NCBI RefSeq assembly: GCF_004339465.1
Contig: NZ_SMFY01000002.1
Location: 682,001 to 746,000 of the forward strand
Source: Ancylobacter aquaticus
GTDB taxonomy: Bacteria > Pseudomonadota > Alphaproteobacteria > Rhizobiales > Xanthobacteraceae
DNA length: 64,000 bases
Direction of reading: 5' to 3'
Each line of letters starts with the position of its first letter. The stretch's first letter is position 1. The notes under the pieces were generated by a model, which did not search any database, was not told where the DNA came from, and saw nothing but the letters and a program-made list of their open reading frames with translations. Both the position numbers and the translations under genes were made by a program. Of the stretch, positions 8,456 through 18,683 are shown one piece after another.

Positions 8456-11400
8456 ATGAGCAGCACGACGATTGGCGTAAAGATCGACGAGGCGCTCCGT
8501 GCCCGGCTGAAGGCCGCTGCCGAGCGCCAGGGTTGCACCCCGCATGCACTGGTCAAGAACGCGCTCACTGCCGCCATCGAGCGCACCGAGCGCGGTCTCG
8601 GCGCCGTTCTGCAGCTTGATGTGGCAGCAGCGCCCACCCTCGGTGACGCACCGTCCGACGGCCCATTCCTGCCCTTCGCCCGCGGCATCCAACCCCAGAG
8701 CGTGCTGCGCGCCCGTATCACCTCGGCCTATCGCCTGCCGGAAACCGAAGCCGTTCCCGTGCTGATGGGGGCCGCCACCCTGCCGCCGGCGAAGACCGAA
8801 GTCGCCCGGGAGCGCGCCCGCTCGTTGGTGGAAGCCTTGCGCGAGAAGGGCCAGAAGGGGGCGGTGGAAGGTCTCATCCACGAATATTCGCTCTCCAGCC
8901 AGGAAGGCGTCGCGCTGATGTGCCTCGCCGAGGCGCTGCTGCGGATTCCCGACCGCGCCACCCGCGACGCGCTGATCCGCGACAAGATCGGCCATGGCGA
9001 CTGGCAGGCCCATCTCGGCCACAGCCCCTCGCTCTTCGTCAACGCCGCCACCTGGGGCCTTGTTCTCACAGGCAAATTGACCTCCACCTCAAGCGAGGCG
9101 GGCCTCACAGGCGCGCTCACCAAGCTGATCGGTCGCGGCGGCGAGCCGCTGATCCGGCGCGGCGTCGATGTCGCCATGCGGATGATGGGCGAGCAGTTCG
9201 TCACCGGCCAGACCATCTCCGAGGCGCTCGCCAATTCCCGCCGCATGGAGGCGAAGGGCTTCCGCTTTTCCTTCGACATGCTCGGCGAGGCCGCCACCAC
9301 GGAAGCCGACGCGCAGCGCTATTTCGCCGATTACGAGCAAGCCATCCACGCCATCGGCAAGGCCTCGGCGGGGCGCGGCATCTATGAAGGGCCGGGCATC
9401 TCGATCAAGCTCTCCGCCCTGCACCCCCGCTACACCCGCGCGCAATATTCCCGCGTTGTCGACGAGCTGCTGCCGCGTGTGACCGCCCTCGCGAAGCTGG
9501 CGCGCCACTATGATATCGGCCTCAACATCGACGCCGAGGAGGCCGACCGGCTGGAAATCTCGCTCGACCTGCTTGAATCTCTTTGTTTCGATGAGGCGCT
9601 AAATGGCTGGAACGGCATCGGTTTCGTCATTCAGGCCTATCAGAAGCGATGCCCCTATGTGGTGGACTTCCTGATCGACCTCGCCCGCCGCTCCGGCCAC
9701 CGGCTGATGGTGCGGCTGGTCAAGGGCGCGTACTGGGACAGCGAGATCAAGCGCGCGCAGGTCGACGGGCTGGAAGGCTTTCCGGTCTATACCCGCAAGG
9801 TCCACACCGACGTTGCCTTCCTCGCCTGCGCCCGCAAGCTGCTGGCGGCGCCGGATGCGGTGTTTCCGCAGTTCGCCACCCACAATGCGCAAACCCTTGC
9901 TACCGTTATGGAAATGGCCGGCGCCAACTACTATGCCGGGCAGTATGAATTCCAGTGCCTGCACGGCATGGGCGAGCCGCTTTATGAGGAGGTGGTCGGC
10001 CGCGAGAAGCTGGGCCGGCCGTGCCGCATCTATGCGCCCGTCGGCACCCACGAGACGCTGCTGGCCTATCTCGTGCGGCGCCTGCTGGAGAATGGCGCGA
10101 ACACCTCCTTCGTCAACCGCATCGCCGACCCGAACGTGCCGCTGGACGAACTGACCGAGAGCCCGGTGGAGGCCGCCCAGCGCATCGAGCCGCTCGGCGC
10201 GCCGCATCCCGGCATCGCCGCCCCGGCCGATCTGTTCGGTGCCGAGCGGCGCAATTCGGCCGGGCTGGACCTCTCCAACGAACAGCGCCTCGGCTCCCTC
10301 GCCGCCGCCCTGTTGGCCGGCAGCGCCGTGCCGCTGGCGGCCAGGCCGTTGCTGGCCGACGGCCCTGTGGCGGGCAGCGCCCGCGCGGTGCTCAACCCGG
10401 CCGACCACCGCGACCAGGTCGGCACGGTGGTCGAGGCCACCCCGGAGATCGTCGCCCGCGCCATGGAGCATGCCCATGCGAGCGCCCCGATCTGGCAGTC
10501 CACACCCCCGGCCGAGCGCGCCGCCTGCCTGTTCCGCGCCGCCGAGCTGATGGAAGCGCGGATGCCGGCGCTGATCGGCATCATCGTGCGCGAGGCCGGG
10601 AAATCTTATCCAAACGCCGTTGGCGAGGTGCGCGAAGCCATTGATTTCCTGCGCTATTACGGCGCGCAGGTGCGCGACGGATTTTCCAGCGACGCGCACC
10701 GCCCCCTCGGCCCGGTGATCTGCATCAGCCCGTGGAACTTCCCGCTCGCCATCTTCACCGGGCAGGTCAGTGCCGCGCTGGCGGCCGGCAATGTCGTGCT
10801 GGCCAAGCCGGCGGAGGAGACCCCGCTCATCGCCTTCGCGGCGGTGGAAATCCTGCGAGAGGCCGGCGTGCCGGCGGGCGCGGTGCAGTTTTTGCCCGGC
10901 GGCGGCGAGGTGGGCGCGGCGCTGGTGGGCGACGCCCGCACGCGCGGCGTCATGTTCACCGGCTCGACCGAAGTGGCGCGCCTCATCCAGTGCCAACTCG
11001 CTACCCGGCTCAGCCCCGATGGCAGTGTCATTCCCCTGATCGCCGAGACGGGCGGCCAGAACGCGCTGATCGTCGACTCCTCGGCGCTGGCCGAGCAGGT
11101 CGTGGCCGACGTGCTGGCCTCCGCCTTCGATTCCGCCGGCCAGCGTTGTTCGGCGCTGCGCATTCTCTGCCTGCAGGAGGATGTCGCGGACCGCATCCTG
11201 GCCATGCTGCGCGGGGCGCTCAAGGAGCTCAGCGTCGGAAACCCGGTGCTTCTTTCGACCGATATCGGCCCCGTCATTACGGCCGAGGCGAAGGCCGGAA
11301 TCGACGCCCATATCGAGCGCCTGCGGCAGAGCGGGTGTGCCGTCGAGCAGATCGCGCTCGGCGAGGACACGCTTCACGGCACTTTCGTGCCTCCGACGCT

Positions 11401-12292
11401 GATCGAGATCGACGGTGTCGGCGCGCTCACCCGCGAGGTGTTCGGCCCGGTGCTGCATGTGGTGCGCTACCGCCGCGAAGAGATCGACGATCTGATCGCC
11501 GCGATCAACACGACCGGCTACGGCCTCACCTTCGGCCTGCATACCCGCATCGACGAGACCATCGCCCGCGTCTGCGCGCGCATCGAGGTCGGCAATGTCT
11601 ATGTGAACCGCAACCTCATCGGCGCCGTGGTCGGGGTGCAACCCTTTGGCGGGCATGGGCTTTCCGGTACGGGACCGAAAGCCGGCGGGCCGCTTTATCT
11701 CGGCCGCCTGCTCGCGCGTCGTCCCGCCGCCCTGCTGGCGAAGATCGGAACCGATGCCCCCGCCCTCGCGCAGCTCTGGGTCGACTTCCAGTCCGATGCC
11801 GGCACGAGGACGCTATGCGGCGCGGTTCTCGACGCCTCGCCGCACGGCCACAGGGCAGAGCTGCCGGGCCCGGTGGGCGAGCGCAATATGTATGCGCTGT
11901 CTCCGCGCGGCACCGTGCTGTGCCTGGCGGCGACCGAAAAAGGCTTCGCCGTGCAGATCGCCTCGGCGCTCGCCACCGGCAATCGGGTCTTGCTGGAAGG
12001 CTCCCGGATGCCGGCGCTGCCAAACGGGCTGGAAGACCGGATCAGCCTGACCGCCAGCCACGCGGATGCGAGCTTCGACGCCGTGCTGTTCGAGGGCGAT
12101 GGCGATGCGCTGCGCCGGCTCAACGAGGCGATCGCCGGCCGGGAGGGGTCGATCGTGCTGGTGCACGGGCTGGCGCCGGACGATGTCGCGCGTGGCGAGA
12201 CCTACCCGCTCGACCTCCTGATGCTGGAGCGCTCCACCAGCACCAACACCGCCGCCGCCGGCGGCAATGCCAGCCTGATGACGCTCGGCTGA
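8456..12292 (+). CDS. putA: trifunctional PutA: DNA-binding repressor, proline dehydrogenase and L-glutamate-5-semialdehyde dehydrogenase
   Basis: Oxidises proline to glutamate at the inner face of the membrane, passing electrons to quinone (FAD domain) and NAD+. The 1278 residues show an N-terminal ribbon-helix-helix segment (about 1-45, MSSTTIGVKIDEALRARLKA), which only trifunctional PutAs carry, and then the proline dehydrogenase barrel (about 130-590; VRLVKGAYWDSEIKRAQ, FATHNAQTL, FQCLHGMGEPLYEEV). The aldehyde dehydrogenase domain (about 620-1110) has Glu864 (IAETGGQN) and nucleophile Cys898 (AGQRCSALR). The final 160 residues are the ALDH-like C-terminal domain of long PutAs. GGGGA precedes the start by 9 nt. 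The promoter contains GTTGCA-type inverted repeats, suggesting autorepression. It converges on gad across a shared hairpin. Confidence 0.96.
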   Translation: MSSTTIGVKIDEALRARLKAAAERQGCTPHALVKNALTAAIERTERGLGAVLQLDVAAAPTLGDAPSDGPFLPFARGIQPQSVLRARITSAYRLPETEAVPVLMGAATLPPAKTEVARERARSLVEALREKGQKGAVEGLIHEYSLSSQEGVALMCLAEALLRIPDRATRDALIRDKIGHGDWQAHLGHSPSLFVNAATWGLVLTGKLTSTSSEAGLTGALTKLIGRGGEPLIRRGVDVAMRMMGEQFVTGQTISEALANSRRMEAKGFRFSFDMLGEAATTEADAQRYFADYEQAIHAIGKASAGRGIYEGPGISIKLSALHPRYTRAQYSRVVDELLPRVTALAKLARHYDIGLNIDAEEADRLEISLDLLESLCFDEALNGWNGIGFVIQAYQKRCPYVVDFLIDLARRSGHRLMVRLVKGAYWDSEIKRAQVDGLEGFPVYTRKVHTDVAFLACARKLLAAPDAVFPQFATHNAQTLATVMEMAGANYYAGQYEFQCLHGMGEPLYEEVVGREKLGRPCRIYAPVGTHETLLAYLVRRLLENGANTSFVNRIADPNVPLDELTESPVEAAQRIEPLGAPHPGIAAPADLFGAERRNSAGLDLSNEQRLGSLAAALLAGSAVPLAARPLLADGPVAGSARAVLNPADHRDQVGTVVEATPEIVARAMEHAHASAPIWQSTPPAERAACLFRAAELMEARMPALIGIIVREAGKSYPNAVGEVREAIDFLRYYGAQVRDGFSSDAHRPLGPVICISPWNFPLAIFTGQVSAALAAGNVVLAKPAEETPLIAFAAVEILREAGVPAGAVQFLPGGGEVGAALVGDARTRGVMFTGSTEVARLIQCQLATRLSPDGSVIPLIAETGGQNALIVDSSALAEQVVADVLASAFDSAGQRCSALRILCLQEDVADRILAMLRGALKELSVGNPVLLSTDIGPVITAEAKAGIDAHIERLRQSGCAVEQIALGEDTLHGTFVPPTLIEIDGVGALTREVFGPVLHVVRYRREEIDDLIAAINTTGYGLTFGLHTRIDETIARVCARIEVGNVYVNRNLIGAVVGVQPFGGHGLSGTGPKAGGPLYLGRLLARRPAALLAKIGTDAPALAQLWVDFQSDAGTRTLCGAVLDASPHGHRAELPGPVGERNMYALSPRGTVLCLAATEKGFAVQIASALATGNRVLLEGSRMPALPNGLEDRISLTASHADASFDAVLFEGDGDALRRLNEAIAGREGSIVLVHGLAPDDVARGETYPLDLLMLERSTSTNTAAAGGNASLMTLG

Positions 12293-12301
12293 GGCAGCGA
12301 A

Positions 12302-12333
12302 AAGGGCCGGAGACTCCGAAGCGCCCGGCCCTT
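12302..12333. terminator. bidirectional hairpin between putA and gad
   Basis: AAGGGCCGG (12302-12310) pairs with CCGGCCCTT (12325-12333) around a 14-nt loop, 10 nt after the putA stop and 7 nt after the glutamate decarboxylase stop on the other strand. The A/T ends of the stem give a short T run in both directions. The position between convergent genes supports a two-way terminator. Confidence 0.65.
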
Positions 12334-12339
12334 CCGCGC

Positions 12340-13746
12340 TCAGTTGTGATTGAACCCGGCCGCCTCGTCGTCGGTGAGCGGGTGGGTGACGGGATGCTTG
12401 GCGAAGAAGTCGAGCGCGCGACGGAGATCGTCGAGCAGCAGGCTGGCCAGGTCGCGGCTCACCCCGTGGCGCACCAGAATGCGCTGGATCACCATGTCCT
12501 GCCGGTTCGCGGGCATGGAATAGGCCGGCACCTGCCAGCCACGCGAGCGCAGCCGGTCGGCAAGGTCGTAGAGCGTGTAGCCGCCAATTCCCTTGTCGTC
12601 CTTCAGCTTCCAGCACAGCGCGGGAATGCCCTCGGCCCGGTTACCGTCATAGAGCATCTCGAACGGCCCGAGCGCGGCGATCTCGCGGGCGAGATATTCG
12701 GCCGTGTCGTAGCAGGCGTTCTGGATCTTGGCGTAGCCCTCCCGCCCGAGCCGGACGAAATTGTAGTACTGCGCAATGATTTGGCCGCCCGGGCGCGAGA
12801 AGTTGAGGGCGAATGTCGGCATGTCGCCGCCGAGATAGTTCACGTCGAAGACGAGTTCCGGCGGCAGGTCCCCGGCTTCGCGCCAGATGACCCAGCCCAC
12901 CCCCAGCGGTGCGAGGCCGAATTTGTGGCCGGAGGCATTGATCGACTTCACGCGCGGCAGGCGGAAATCCCATTCGATCTCAGGCGCGCAGAAGGGAGCG
13001 AGGAAACCGCCCGAGGCGCCGTCGACATGAATGGGGATGTCGAGCCCGGTCTCGGCCTGCAGCTTGTCGAGCGCATCGCTGACCGCCTTCACCGGCTCGT
13101 ACTGGCAGGTGAAGGTGACGCCCAGCGTCGGCACGACGCCGATCGTGTTCTCGTCGACGCGCTTGAGCACTTCCTCCGGCGTCATGATCAGCCGGTCGCC
13201 CTCAAGCGGAATCTCGCGCAGTTCGACATCGAAATAGCGGGCGAATTTGTGCCAGCAGATCTGCACCGGGCCGCAGATCATATTCGGCCGGTCGGCCGGC
13301 TTGCCCTCCTTGGCGCGACGCTTGCGCCACTGCCATTTCAGAGCGAGACCGCCCAGCATCGCCGCTTCGGAAGAGCCGACGGTGGAGCACCCGAGCGTGC
13401 CCTGGGGGTCGGGCGCGTTCCACAGATCGGCCATCATGCGCACGCACCGCGCCTCGATCTCGGCGGTCTGCGGGTACTCGTCCTTGTCGATCATGTTCTT
13501 GTCGATCGACAGGTCCATCAGGTCGCGGATCTCGTCATCGACCCAGGTCTGGCAGAAGGTGGCGAGGTTCTGGCGCGAATTGCCATCCAGCATCAGTTCG
13601 TCGCGCACCGCCGCGAAGACGTGGCGCGGCTCTCGCTCCGTCGCGGGGAATTGGGTTTTCGGCAGCATCCCCAGCAGGTCGGCCGACGAATAGATGTCGT
13701 CTAGGAGGTCGCTGCGCAGGTCGGCGCTGGACTTTTCTGACGTCAA
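12340..13746 (-). CDS. gadB: glutamate decarboxylase
   Basis: A PLP enzyme converting glutamate to GABA and CO2, consuming a proton; in enterobacteria this gives acid resistance together with a GABA antiporter. The 468 residues align by eye along E. coli GadB (466 aa), with [12 protein letters not shown]-type sequence near residue 58, [29 protein letters not shown], and the PLP lysine (K275) in [18 protein letters not shown] chose the TTG at 13746 because AAAGGA lies 8-12 nt upstream and the protein then begins at the position of GadB; the longer ATG frame adds 32 unrelated residues. No intact GABA antiporter gene adjoins it, so a role in proline/glutamate/GABA catabolism with putA is equally possible. 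Confidence 0.93.
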   Translation of the reverse strand: MTSEKSSADLRSDLLDDIYSSADLLGMLPKTQFPATEREPRHVFAAVRDELMLDGNSRQNLATFCQTWVDDEIRDLMDLSIDKNMIDKDEYPQTAEIEARCVRMMADLWNAPDPQGTLGCSTVGSSEAAMLGGLALKWQWRKRRAKEGKPADRPNMICGPVQICWHKFARYFDVELREIPLEGDRLIMTPEEVLKRVDENTIGVVPTLGVTFTCQYEPVKAVSDALDKLQAETGLDIPIHVDGASGGFLAPFCAPEIEWDFRLPRVKSINASGHKFGLAPLGVGWVIWREAGDLPPELVFDVNYLGGDMPTFALNFSRPGGQIIAQYYNFVRLGREGYAKIQNACYDTAEYLAREIAALGPFEMLYDGNRAEGIPALCWKLKDDKGIGGYTLYDLADRLRSRGWQVPAYSMPANRQDMVIQRILVRHGVSRDLASLLLDDLRRALDFFAKHPVTHPLTDDEAAGFNHN

Positions 13747-13888
13747 GACGGGCGTCCTTTCACGAGGCGGAGGCAAGTGGGATCGGCGACCGCGGTGGCC
13801 GCGTATGACCGAAGGGTAGCGACAGAGGGGCGGTGAGAGCAAGCAATCCGCCCCGCTTCGGCTACCGCCGGGCGACGGAAGGCCTCGC

Positions 13889-15433
13889 TCACCGCCCCGT
13901 CAAGCCGGCAGGCACCTCGGCGGAGGTCATGGCGCCGAGCACAAAAGCGAGGTTGGCGGCCGCCACCAGCGAGGCGGCATGGGCGTCGGATTGCGCCAGT
14001 CGCGCGGTCAGCAGGCCGCTATCGGCGGCGGTGGCGGCGGTGATGTCGCCGACGCCGCTGGTGTAGGCGTCGAGCGCGGCGTCATAGGTGACCGTCGCGG
14101 CGCTCACCAGCGCCGTTGCGGCGCGATAAGAGGCCAGCGCCGAGCGCAGCGTGTCGGCGCTGATGACGATCTCCCGCGCCGCCGCGTCGCGCGTCTGCTC
14201 GAAGGTGGCCTCGCTCGCCGCCGCCAGCGATTCCGCGTTCTTCAATTGCGCCGCGCGCAGCCCGCCATCGTAAATCGGCATGGTCACGCCCAGCAGCACC
14301 CCGGTGGCGGAGGCCTGCTGGCCGATGGTCGGCAGGCCGGTCGCGCTAAAGCTGGCATCGCCGCCGGCCGCCACCGCGCCGAGGAACACCTTGGGCATGA
14401 ACTCGGCCTGCGCCGCGCCAATCGCCGAGCGGCTCGCCTTCAAGGCAGAGAAGCTGGCGAGGACATCCGGCCGGCGGGCAAGCGCGGCCTTGATCATCTC
14501 CTCGGTCGGTGCGCCAACGCTGGCCGGCAGCGCGCGCCGGCCAGCCTCGCGGATGGTGATCTTCGTCATCGGGGATACCCCCATGGCCCCCAGCAGCAGC
14601 TGATAGGCATCGCGCTCCGTGCCCTGCGCCTGCACCAGGCCGAACTGCGCCTGCGCCACGAGTTGCCGCCCCTGCGCCACCTCCACCGTGGTTCCCCGCC
14701 CCTCGTCATTGCGCGCCTGGGCGGCAGCGGAGACTTTTCTGGCGTTGGCGGCGTTCTGTTCGGCAATCCGCACCCGGCTGCGGGCAGCGCTGTAGAGGAA
14801 ATAACTGCGCGTCACGTCGTGGATGATTTTTTGGTGCGCGCCGTTGAACAGGATATTGGCGGCCGTGGCGTTGTGGCGCGCCGTCTTGTGAAGCGCGTCG
14901 CGCTGGCCGAAATCGAACAGCAGCCACTGCAGCGCGACCTGCGGCGACACGCCCTCGATCCGGCTGGACACCTGGTTGGTGCTGCCGGCCGCCACGGGCA
15001 GTGAGGCCGAGGTCTCCTGCCAGCCGCCGATCACATTGGCCGAGATGAAGGGCAGATAGGTCGCCTCCACCATGCCTGTCGCCAGCGCTGCCTGCCGGGC
15101 CTGCTGCCAGGCAAGGCGGGTCAGTGGGTTCTGGGTCTGGGCGATGTCGATGAGCTCGGGCAGACCATAGGCGCGGCGCGGGTCGATGCCCGGCGCCGGC
15201 TGCATCTGCGCCACTTCCGGGTCGGCGGGCACGCTGAACTGCTTCGTCGCCCAGTCCGACGTTCCGCCGTCGACGGAAGCCGGCGACGCTGCGTCAATCG
15301 GCGCCCAAGGCTGCGAGGAGTCCTGCGGCGCGGTCTTCAGGGCACTGGTCGCACAGCCGGACAGCAGGAGCCCCGCCAGCAGCAGCGCAAGCGGGCCGGC
15401 TCGGGAAAGGGGGGATGAGCGCCTCGTTTCCAT
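13889..15433 (-). CDS. TolC-family outer-membrane efflux lipoprotein
   Basis: The outer-membrane channel of the efflux operon. The 514 residues start with a lipoprotein signal ([17 protein letters not shown], lipobox LLSGC near residue 28) and then two OEP repeats (about 110-300 and 310-500) rich in Ala/Gln helices, e.g. [20 protein letters not shown]. The family forms trimeric channel-tunnels that take substrates from the periplasmic adaptor. Its start lies 3 nt after the FUSC pump stop, so translation is coupled. Last gene of the YtcA-HlyD-FUSC-OMF operon. Confidence 0.9.
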   Translation of the reverse strand: METRRSSPLSRAGPLALLLAGLLLSGCATSALKTAPQDSSQPWAPIDAASPASVDGGTSDWATKQFSVPADPEVAQMQPAPGIDPRRAYGLPELIDIAQTQNPLTRLAWQQARQAALATGMVEATYLPFISANVIGGWQETSASLPVAAGSTNQVSSRIEGVSPQVALQWLLFDFGQRDALHKTARHNATAANILFNGAHQKIIHDVTRSYFLYSAARSRVRIAEQNAANARKVSAAAQARNDEGRGTTVEVAQGRQLVAQAQFGLVQAQGTERDAYQLLLGAMGVSPMTKITIREAGRRALPASVGAPTEEMIKAALARRPDVLASFSALKASRSAIGAAQAEFMPKVFLGAVAAGGDASFSATGLPTIGQQASATGVLLGVTMPIYDGGLRAAQLKNAESLAAASEATFEQTRDAAAREIVISADTLRSALASYRAATALVSAATVTYDAALDAYTSGVGDITAATAADSGLLTARLAQSDAHAASLVAAANLAFVLGAMTSAEVPAGLTGR

Positions 15434-15436
15434 GGG

Positions 15437-17317
15437 CTACACCGCTGCCAGATCGGCGATGCGCTCGGTGTGCCGGGCGAGAGCATCGGTGGCCTCGCCG
15501 CCGGGCGTCGCACTCGCCTCCGCATGCGCCTGCCAGCCGTCGCGGCGGGCGACCTGTTCCGCCGCCGCAGCAAGACGCCGGGCCGTCTCCTGCGGCACGT
15601 TCCCGGCGAAGACCAGCAGCGGCAGCACCGCGCCGGCCTCCTCCACCAGCCGGTGCAGGCGCTGGACCCGCGCGGCGGGAGGCCGCTGATGGGCCGGCTC
15701 GAAAGGCAGCAGCGCGAGCACGTCGCGCGCCCTCGCAAGTTCGGTCTCCACCATACCGGCCTCGTTGACCGCCTGTCCGCGCGCCGCGCGATCCAGCGTG
15801 GCCAGTCGCGCCAGCGCCCCCAGCGCTTTGGCGAGCCTCTCGCGCACATCGGCCACGGCGCTCTTCGGCCATATCTGGGTGAAGACGACATAGACGACCA
15901 GATTGCCGAGCAGGATGCCGACCACCCGGTCGCGCGCTGAATCCATGTCGGTACTGGGCGCGAAACCGTCGAGGATGGTGAGCAGGAAGGCAAGGCCGAT
16001 CTGGACGCCGCCATAGGAAATGCGCTCGCTTCCCGACGACACCCAGGCGGCAACCAGCACGCCGGCAAACACAAGCGCCATAAGGCCGCCGACCGATTGC
16101 AGATGCGGGATCACGAACAGGATCGACCCCAGCCCCATCACCGCCCCGATCAGGCAGCCGGTGATGCGCAGCGCCAGCTTGTGTACCGTCTCGCCCGTGG
16201 TGCCGAGGGCCGCGACATAGCATGTCACCATCGCCGTATGGATGCCCTGCCAGTCGATCAGCGAATAGATGAGGTAGCAGGAAATCGCCGCCGCCGTGGT
16301 CTTCAGCGCGTAGCGTTGATGGTCGGGATTGGTGAAGGCGTCCGCCGCCAGAAAGGGCGGCTTGGCCGCCACCACGTCCGTGCCGCCATTGGGCCGGACG
16401 AGGTCCGCCAGCGCCCTCTGGGCCGCGTCCAGCGCGCCCTCCCCTTCGCCTTCGCGGAGGGGTGCAGCCTCGGCCGTCGGCCGGCCTCTGCCGCGAACCT
16501 GTGCGGCCATCGCCCGGCACTGCTGCGCCAGCGCCCCGTCGGTGAGCCCGGCCGGCAGGGCCGCCACCGCCAGAAGAAGGCGATACGTCGTTGCCACCGA
16601 ACCGGAAAGCCAGGCGAGTTCACGGCGCGGCGCGGTGTGGAACAGGCGCGCCAGCAGGGCCTGCTTGTCACTCGCCGCCCGCCCCTCCTCCAGCGCCGCG
16701 TGCAGGGCGTGGCGTCCTTTGCCCGACAGCGCAAGGGTAGCGGCGTCGAGCTGCCGGATCACCGTCCGGCGCAGCAGGCGGTGCGGCGACGTGCCGAGCA
16801 CCATCGAGAAAATCGCCAGCAGAACCATCGGCATGACCGCCATCTGCCAGGCATAGAGCAGGCCGCGCGTGACGATTTCGCCGGCCGGCACCTGGTCCAC
16901 GAGCGTCAGCACGAAGGCGATGACCAGCGCGATGATCGCCCCGATCTCGCCCAGTTGGGACGCCGAACTGAGGAACAGGAAGGCGAACGAGGTCGCGGCG
17001 ATCACCGCAATGCGCAGCAGCGGCTGCTCCGCCGTCAGCTGGATGATGGGAGCCATGAGCAGGACGATGAGGCTCACCAGGACGATGAGCCCGAGCGCCT
17101 GCCCGACATTCTCCGCCCCGTTCGGGCGCATCAGGAAGATGATGAGGTAGCAGCTGATCGCCGATTCCGGCACTTTGTAGAGCATCGCCGTACCGCAGAC
17201 GAGCGCGCACAGCAGGGCGACCCGCCACGCCATGGCGAAGCGGCCGGGCGTGGGCTGCAGGTCGGCCCAGGCCTCGCGGAGGATGCCGCCCCAGGGCGAT
17301 TCAGCACTCCGTGTCAT
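15437..17317 (-). CDS. FUSC family inner-membrane efflux pump (aromatic acid/fusaric acid exporter-like)
   Basis: A 626-residue transporter of the FusC/AaeB type. It has two blocks of hydrophobic helices (about residues 30-175 and 335-470), each followed by a cytoplasmic helical region; ISCYLIIFLMRPNGAENVGQ and AISCYLIYSLIDWQGIHTAM are the matching starts of the two repeats. Family members export aromatic acids such as p-hydroxybenzoate or fusaric acid using the proton motive force. The ATG overlaps the 3' end of the HlyD gene by 17 nt in another frame. The substrate is not predictable from sequence. Confidence 0.9.
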   Translation of the reverse strand: MTRSAESPWGGILREAWADLQPTPGRFAMAWRVALLCALVCGTAMLYKVPESAISCYLIIFLMRPNGAENVGQALGLIVLVSLIVLLMAPIIQLTAEQPLLRIAVIAATSFAFLFLSSASQLGEIGAIIALVIAFVLTLVDQVPAGEIVTRGLLYAWQMAVMPMVLLAIFSMVLGTSPHRLLRRTVIRQLDAATLALSGKGRHALHAALEEGRAASDKQALLARLFHTAPRRELAWLSGSVATTYRLLLAVAALPAGLTDGALAQQCRAMAAQVRGRGRPTAEAAPLREGEGEGALDAAQRALADLVRPNGGTDVVAAKPPFLAADAFTNPDHQRYALKTTAAAISCYLIYSLIDWQGIHTAMVTCYVAALGTTGETVHKLALRITGCLIGAVMGLGSILFVIPHLQSVGGLMALVFAGVLVAAWVSSGSERISYGGVQIGLAFLLTILDGFAPSTDMDSARDRVVGILLGNLVVYVVFTQIWPKSAVADVRERLAKALGALARLATLDRAARGQAVNEAGMVETELARARDVLALLPFEPAHQRPPAARVQRLHRLVEEAGAVLPLLVFAGNVPQETARRLAAAAEQVARRDGWQAHAEASATPGGEATDALARHTERIADLAAV

Positions 17318-18350
17318 GATGCACGGTCGCGGTGGCGGAGGCGCCGATCCGCATCAGATCGGCGGGGGGATCGAGCAGGCGGATGCGTACCGGAAAGCGC
17401 TGCGCCACCCGCACCCAGTCGAGGCTCTTGGGCACGATCGGCATCTTGCGCGGCAGCGTGATCTGCTCGGTCGACTGCACGCCCCAGCCGATGCCTTCCA
17501 CCCGGCCGCGTATCTTCACGTCGCGGTTGGCCAGCGTATAGACGGTGGCGCAATTGCTGGCACGGATGCCGGCAAGCTCTGTCTCGACGAAGGCGGCGGA
17601 GGCGAACCAGGCGCCGGTGTCGATCAGCACGAAGATCGACTGGCCGGGCAGCACATATTCGCCCACCGCTGTCTCCAGCCCCACCACCTTGCCGTCGAAC
17701 GGCGCCGCCACCTGCGTGTCGGCCAGCGCGCGCTCGGCGATCGCCAGCGCCGCGCGCCGTGCCTCCACCAGCGCCACCGCCGCCGCCGTGTCGCTGACCA
17801 GCACAAGGGCCGCCGCTTCCTGCTGGATCGCCTGCTTGAGGCTCACCTCGGCATCGCGCTTGGCGGTGGCGGCGTCGTCCACCTGCTGGGCGCTGACATA
17901 GCCCTTGGGGCGCAGGGCCTCCAGCCGGGCGAGGGTCTGCGTCGTAAGGGCGAGGTTCTGCCGCGCCCGCGTTATCTGGCCCTGCGCGATCACGGCATTG
18001 GACCGCTCGGCGGTGACGGTGCGTTGCTTGTCGGCCAGCGCCGCCTCGGCGAGCTTGAGGTCGGCGCCCGCCTGCTCCACCAGCAGCCGGTACGTCGTCG
18101 GGTCGAGGGCGAACAGCAGCTCGCCCTTTGCCACCGACTGGTTTTCGCGAACGGCGATGCTGACGATCCGGCCGGCCACGGAAGCGGAGATGGCGGTGAC
18201 GTCCGCCGTCAGTTCGGCATCCTGCGACAGCGGGTTGAGTTCGGCATGGCGCAGATAGTGCCAGCCGAAAAAGGCCGCCGCCAGCACCGCGAGAAGGCTT
18301 ACCAGAATGCCGAGCCGGCGGCGGGGGGTGGTGTGCACCTCCTCGTCCAC
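17301..18350 (-). CDS. HlyD-family periplasmic adaptor (membrane fusion protein)
   Basis: The 349-residue adaptor that joins the FUSC pump to the outer-membrane channel. One N-terminal membrane helix (RRLGILVSLLAVLAAAFFGW) is followed by a biotinyl-lipoyl half-motif (VTAISASVAGRIVSIAVRENQ), a long alpha-hairpin (about residues 95-205), the second half-motif (AAPFDGKVVGLETAVGEYV) and a beta-barrel domain; the layout is that of AaeA/EmrA adaptors. Translation begins at GTG (18350), 3 nt after the YtcA gene stop, and the end overlaps the FUSC gene. No sensor or regulator gene adjoins the operon. Confidence 0.92.
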   Translation of the reverse strand: MDEEVHTTPRRRLGILVSLLAVLAAAFFGWHYLRHAELNPLSQDAELTADVTAISASVAGRIVSIAVRENQSVAKGELLFALDPTTYRLLVEQAGADLKLAEAALADKQRTVTAERSNAVIAQGQITRARQNLALTTQTLARLEALRPKGYVSAQQVDDAATAKRDAEVSLKQAIQQEAAALVLVSDTAAAVALVEARRAALAIAERALADTQVAAPFDGKVVGLETAVGEYVLPGQSIFVLIDTGAWFASAAFVETELAGIRASNCATVYTLANRDVKIRGRVEGIGWGVQSTEQITLPRKMPIVPKSLDWVRVAQRFPVRIRLLDPPADLMRIGASATATVHHDTEC

Positions 18351-18353
18351 CGC

Positions 18354-18683
18354 CTAGCGTCCGAAGCCGAGGAGAGAAACGGCAAAGCCGATGGCAGCGG
18401 CGATGCAGACATAGACCGGCAGCCGGATCGGCAGCGCATCGTCGAGACCGGCCCGGATGAACACGAGCCGGACGATAACGGCGCCGAGAATGCCGATCAG
18501 CGCGCAAAGCAGCCAGGAAGGAAAATAGGCGCCGAACAGCGGGATCGCCGGCGCCGTGCCGGTCGTCATGCAACCGGCGAGCGGCAACGCGGCGAGGCAC
18601 ACCACTGCCGCGCGCAGCGGCGCGGCGGCACCGCGCGGCCACCACCGACCCGATCGTGCTGAGACGGGACACCAATAGGTCAA
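18354..18683 (-). CDS. YtcA/DUF1656-like small membrane lipoprotein
   Basis: First gene of the efflux operon. The conserved part is the lipobox LAALPLAGCMTTG followed by APAIPLFGAYFPSWLLCALIG and two membrane helices, which matches YtcA-type lipoproteins and the related DUF1656/AaeX proteins found beside FUSC pumps. Its function is unknown; it presumably helps the pump assemble. The start is uncertain. The first in-frame ATG (18797) would add unrelated sequence; the TTG at 18683 has GGAG 7 nt upstream; a CTG at 18617 would give an ideal short lipoprotein signal. The protein would be 109 residues from the TTG. Confidence 0.65.
   Translation of the reverse strand: MTYWCPVSARSGRWWPRGAAAPLRAAVVCLAALPLAGCMTTGTAPAIPLFGAYFPSWLLCALIGILGAVIVRLVFIRAGLDDALPIRLPVYVCIAAAIGFAVSLLGFGR

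Noticed and set aside
9599-11656. Long open frame of 685 codons antisense to putA
   Set aside because: It is an antisense shadow of a GC-rich coding region; the protein is Arg/His/Gly-rich with no family look, and the sense strand has the complete PutA.
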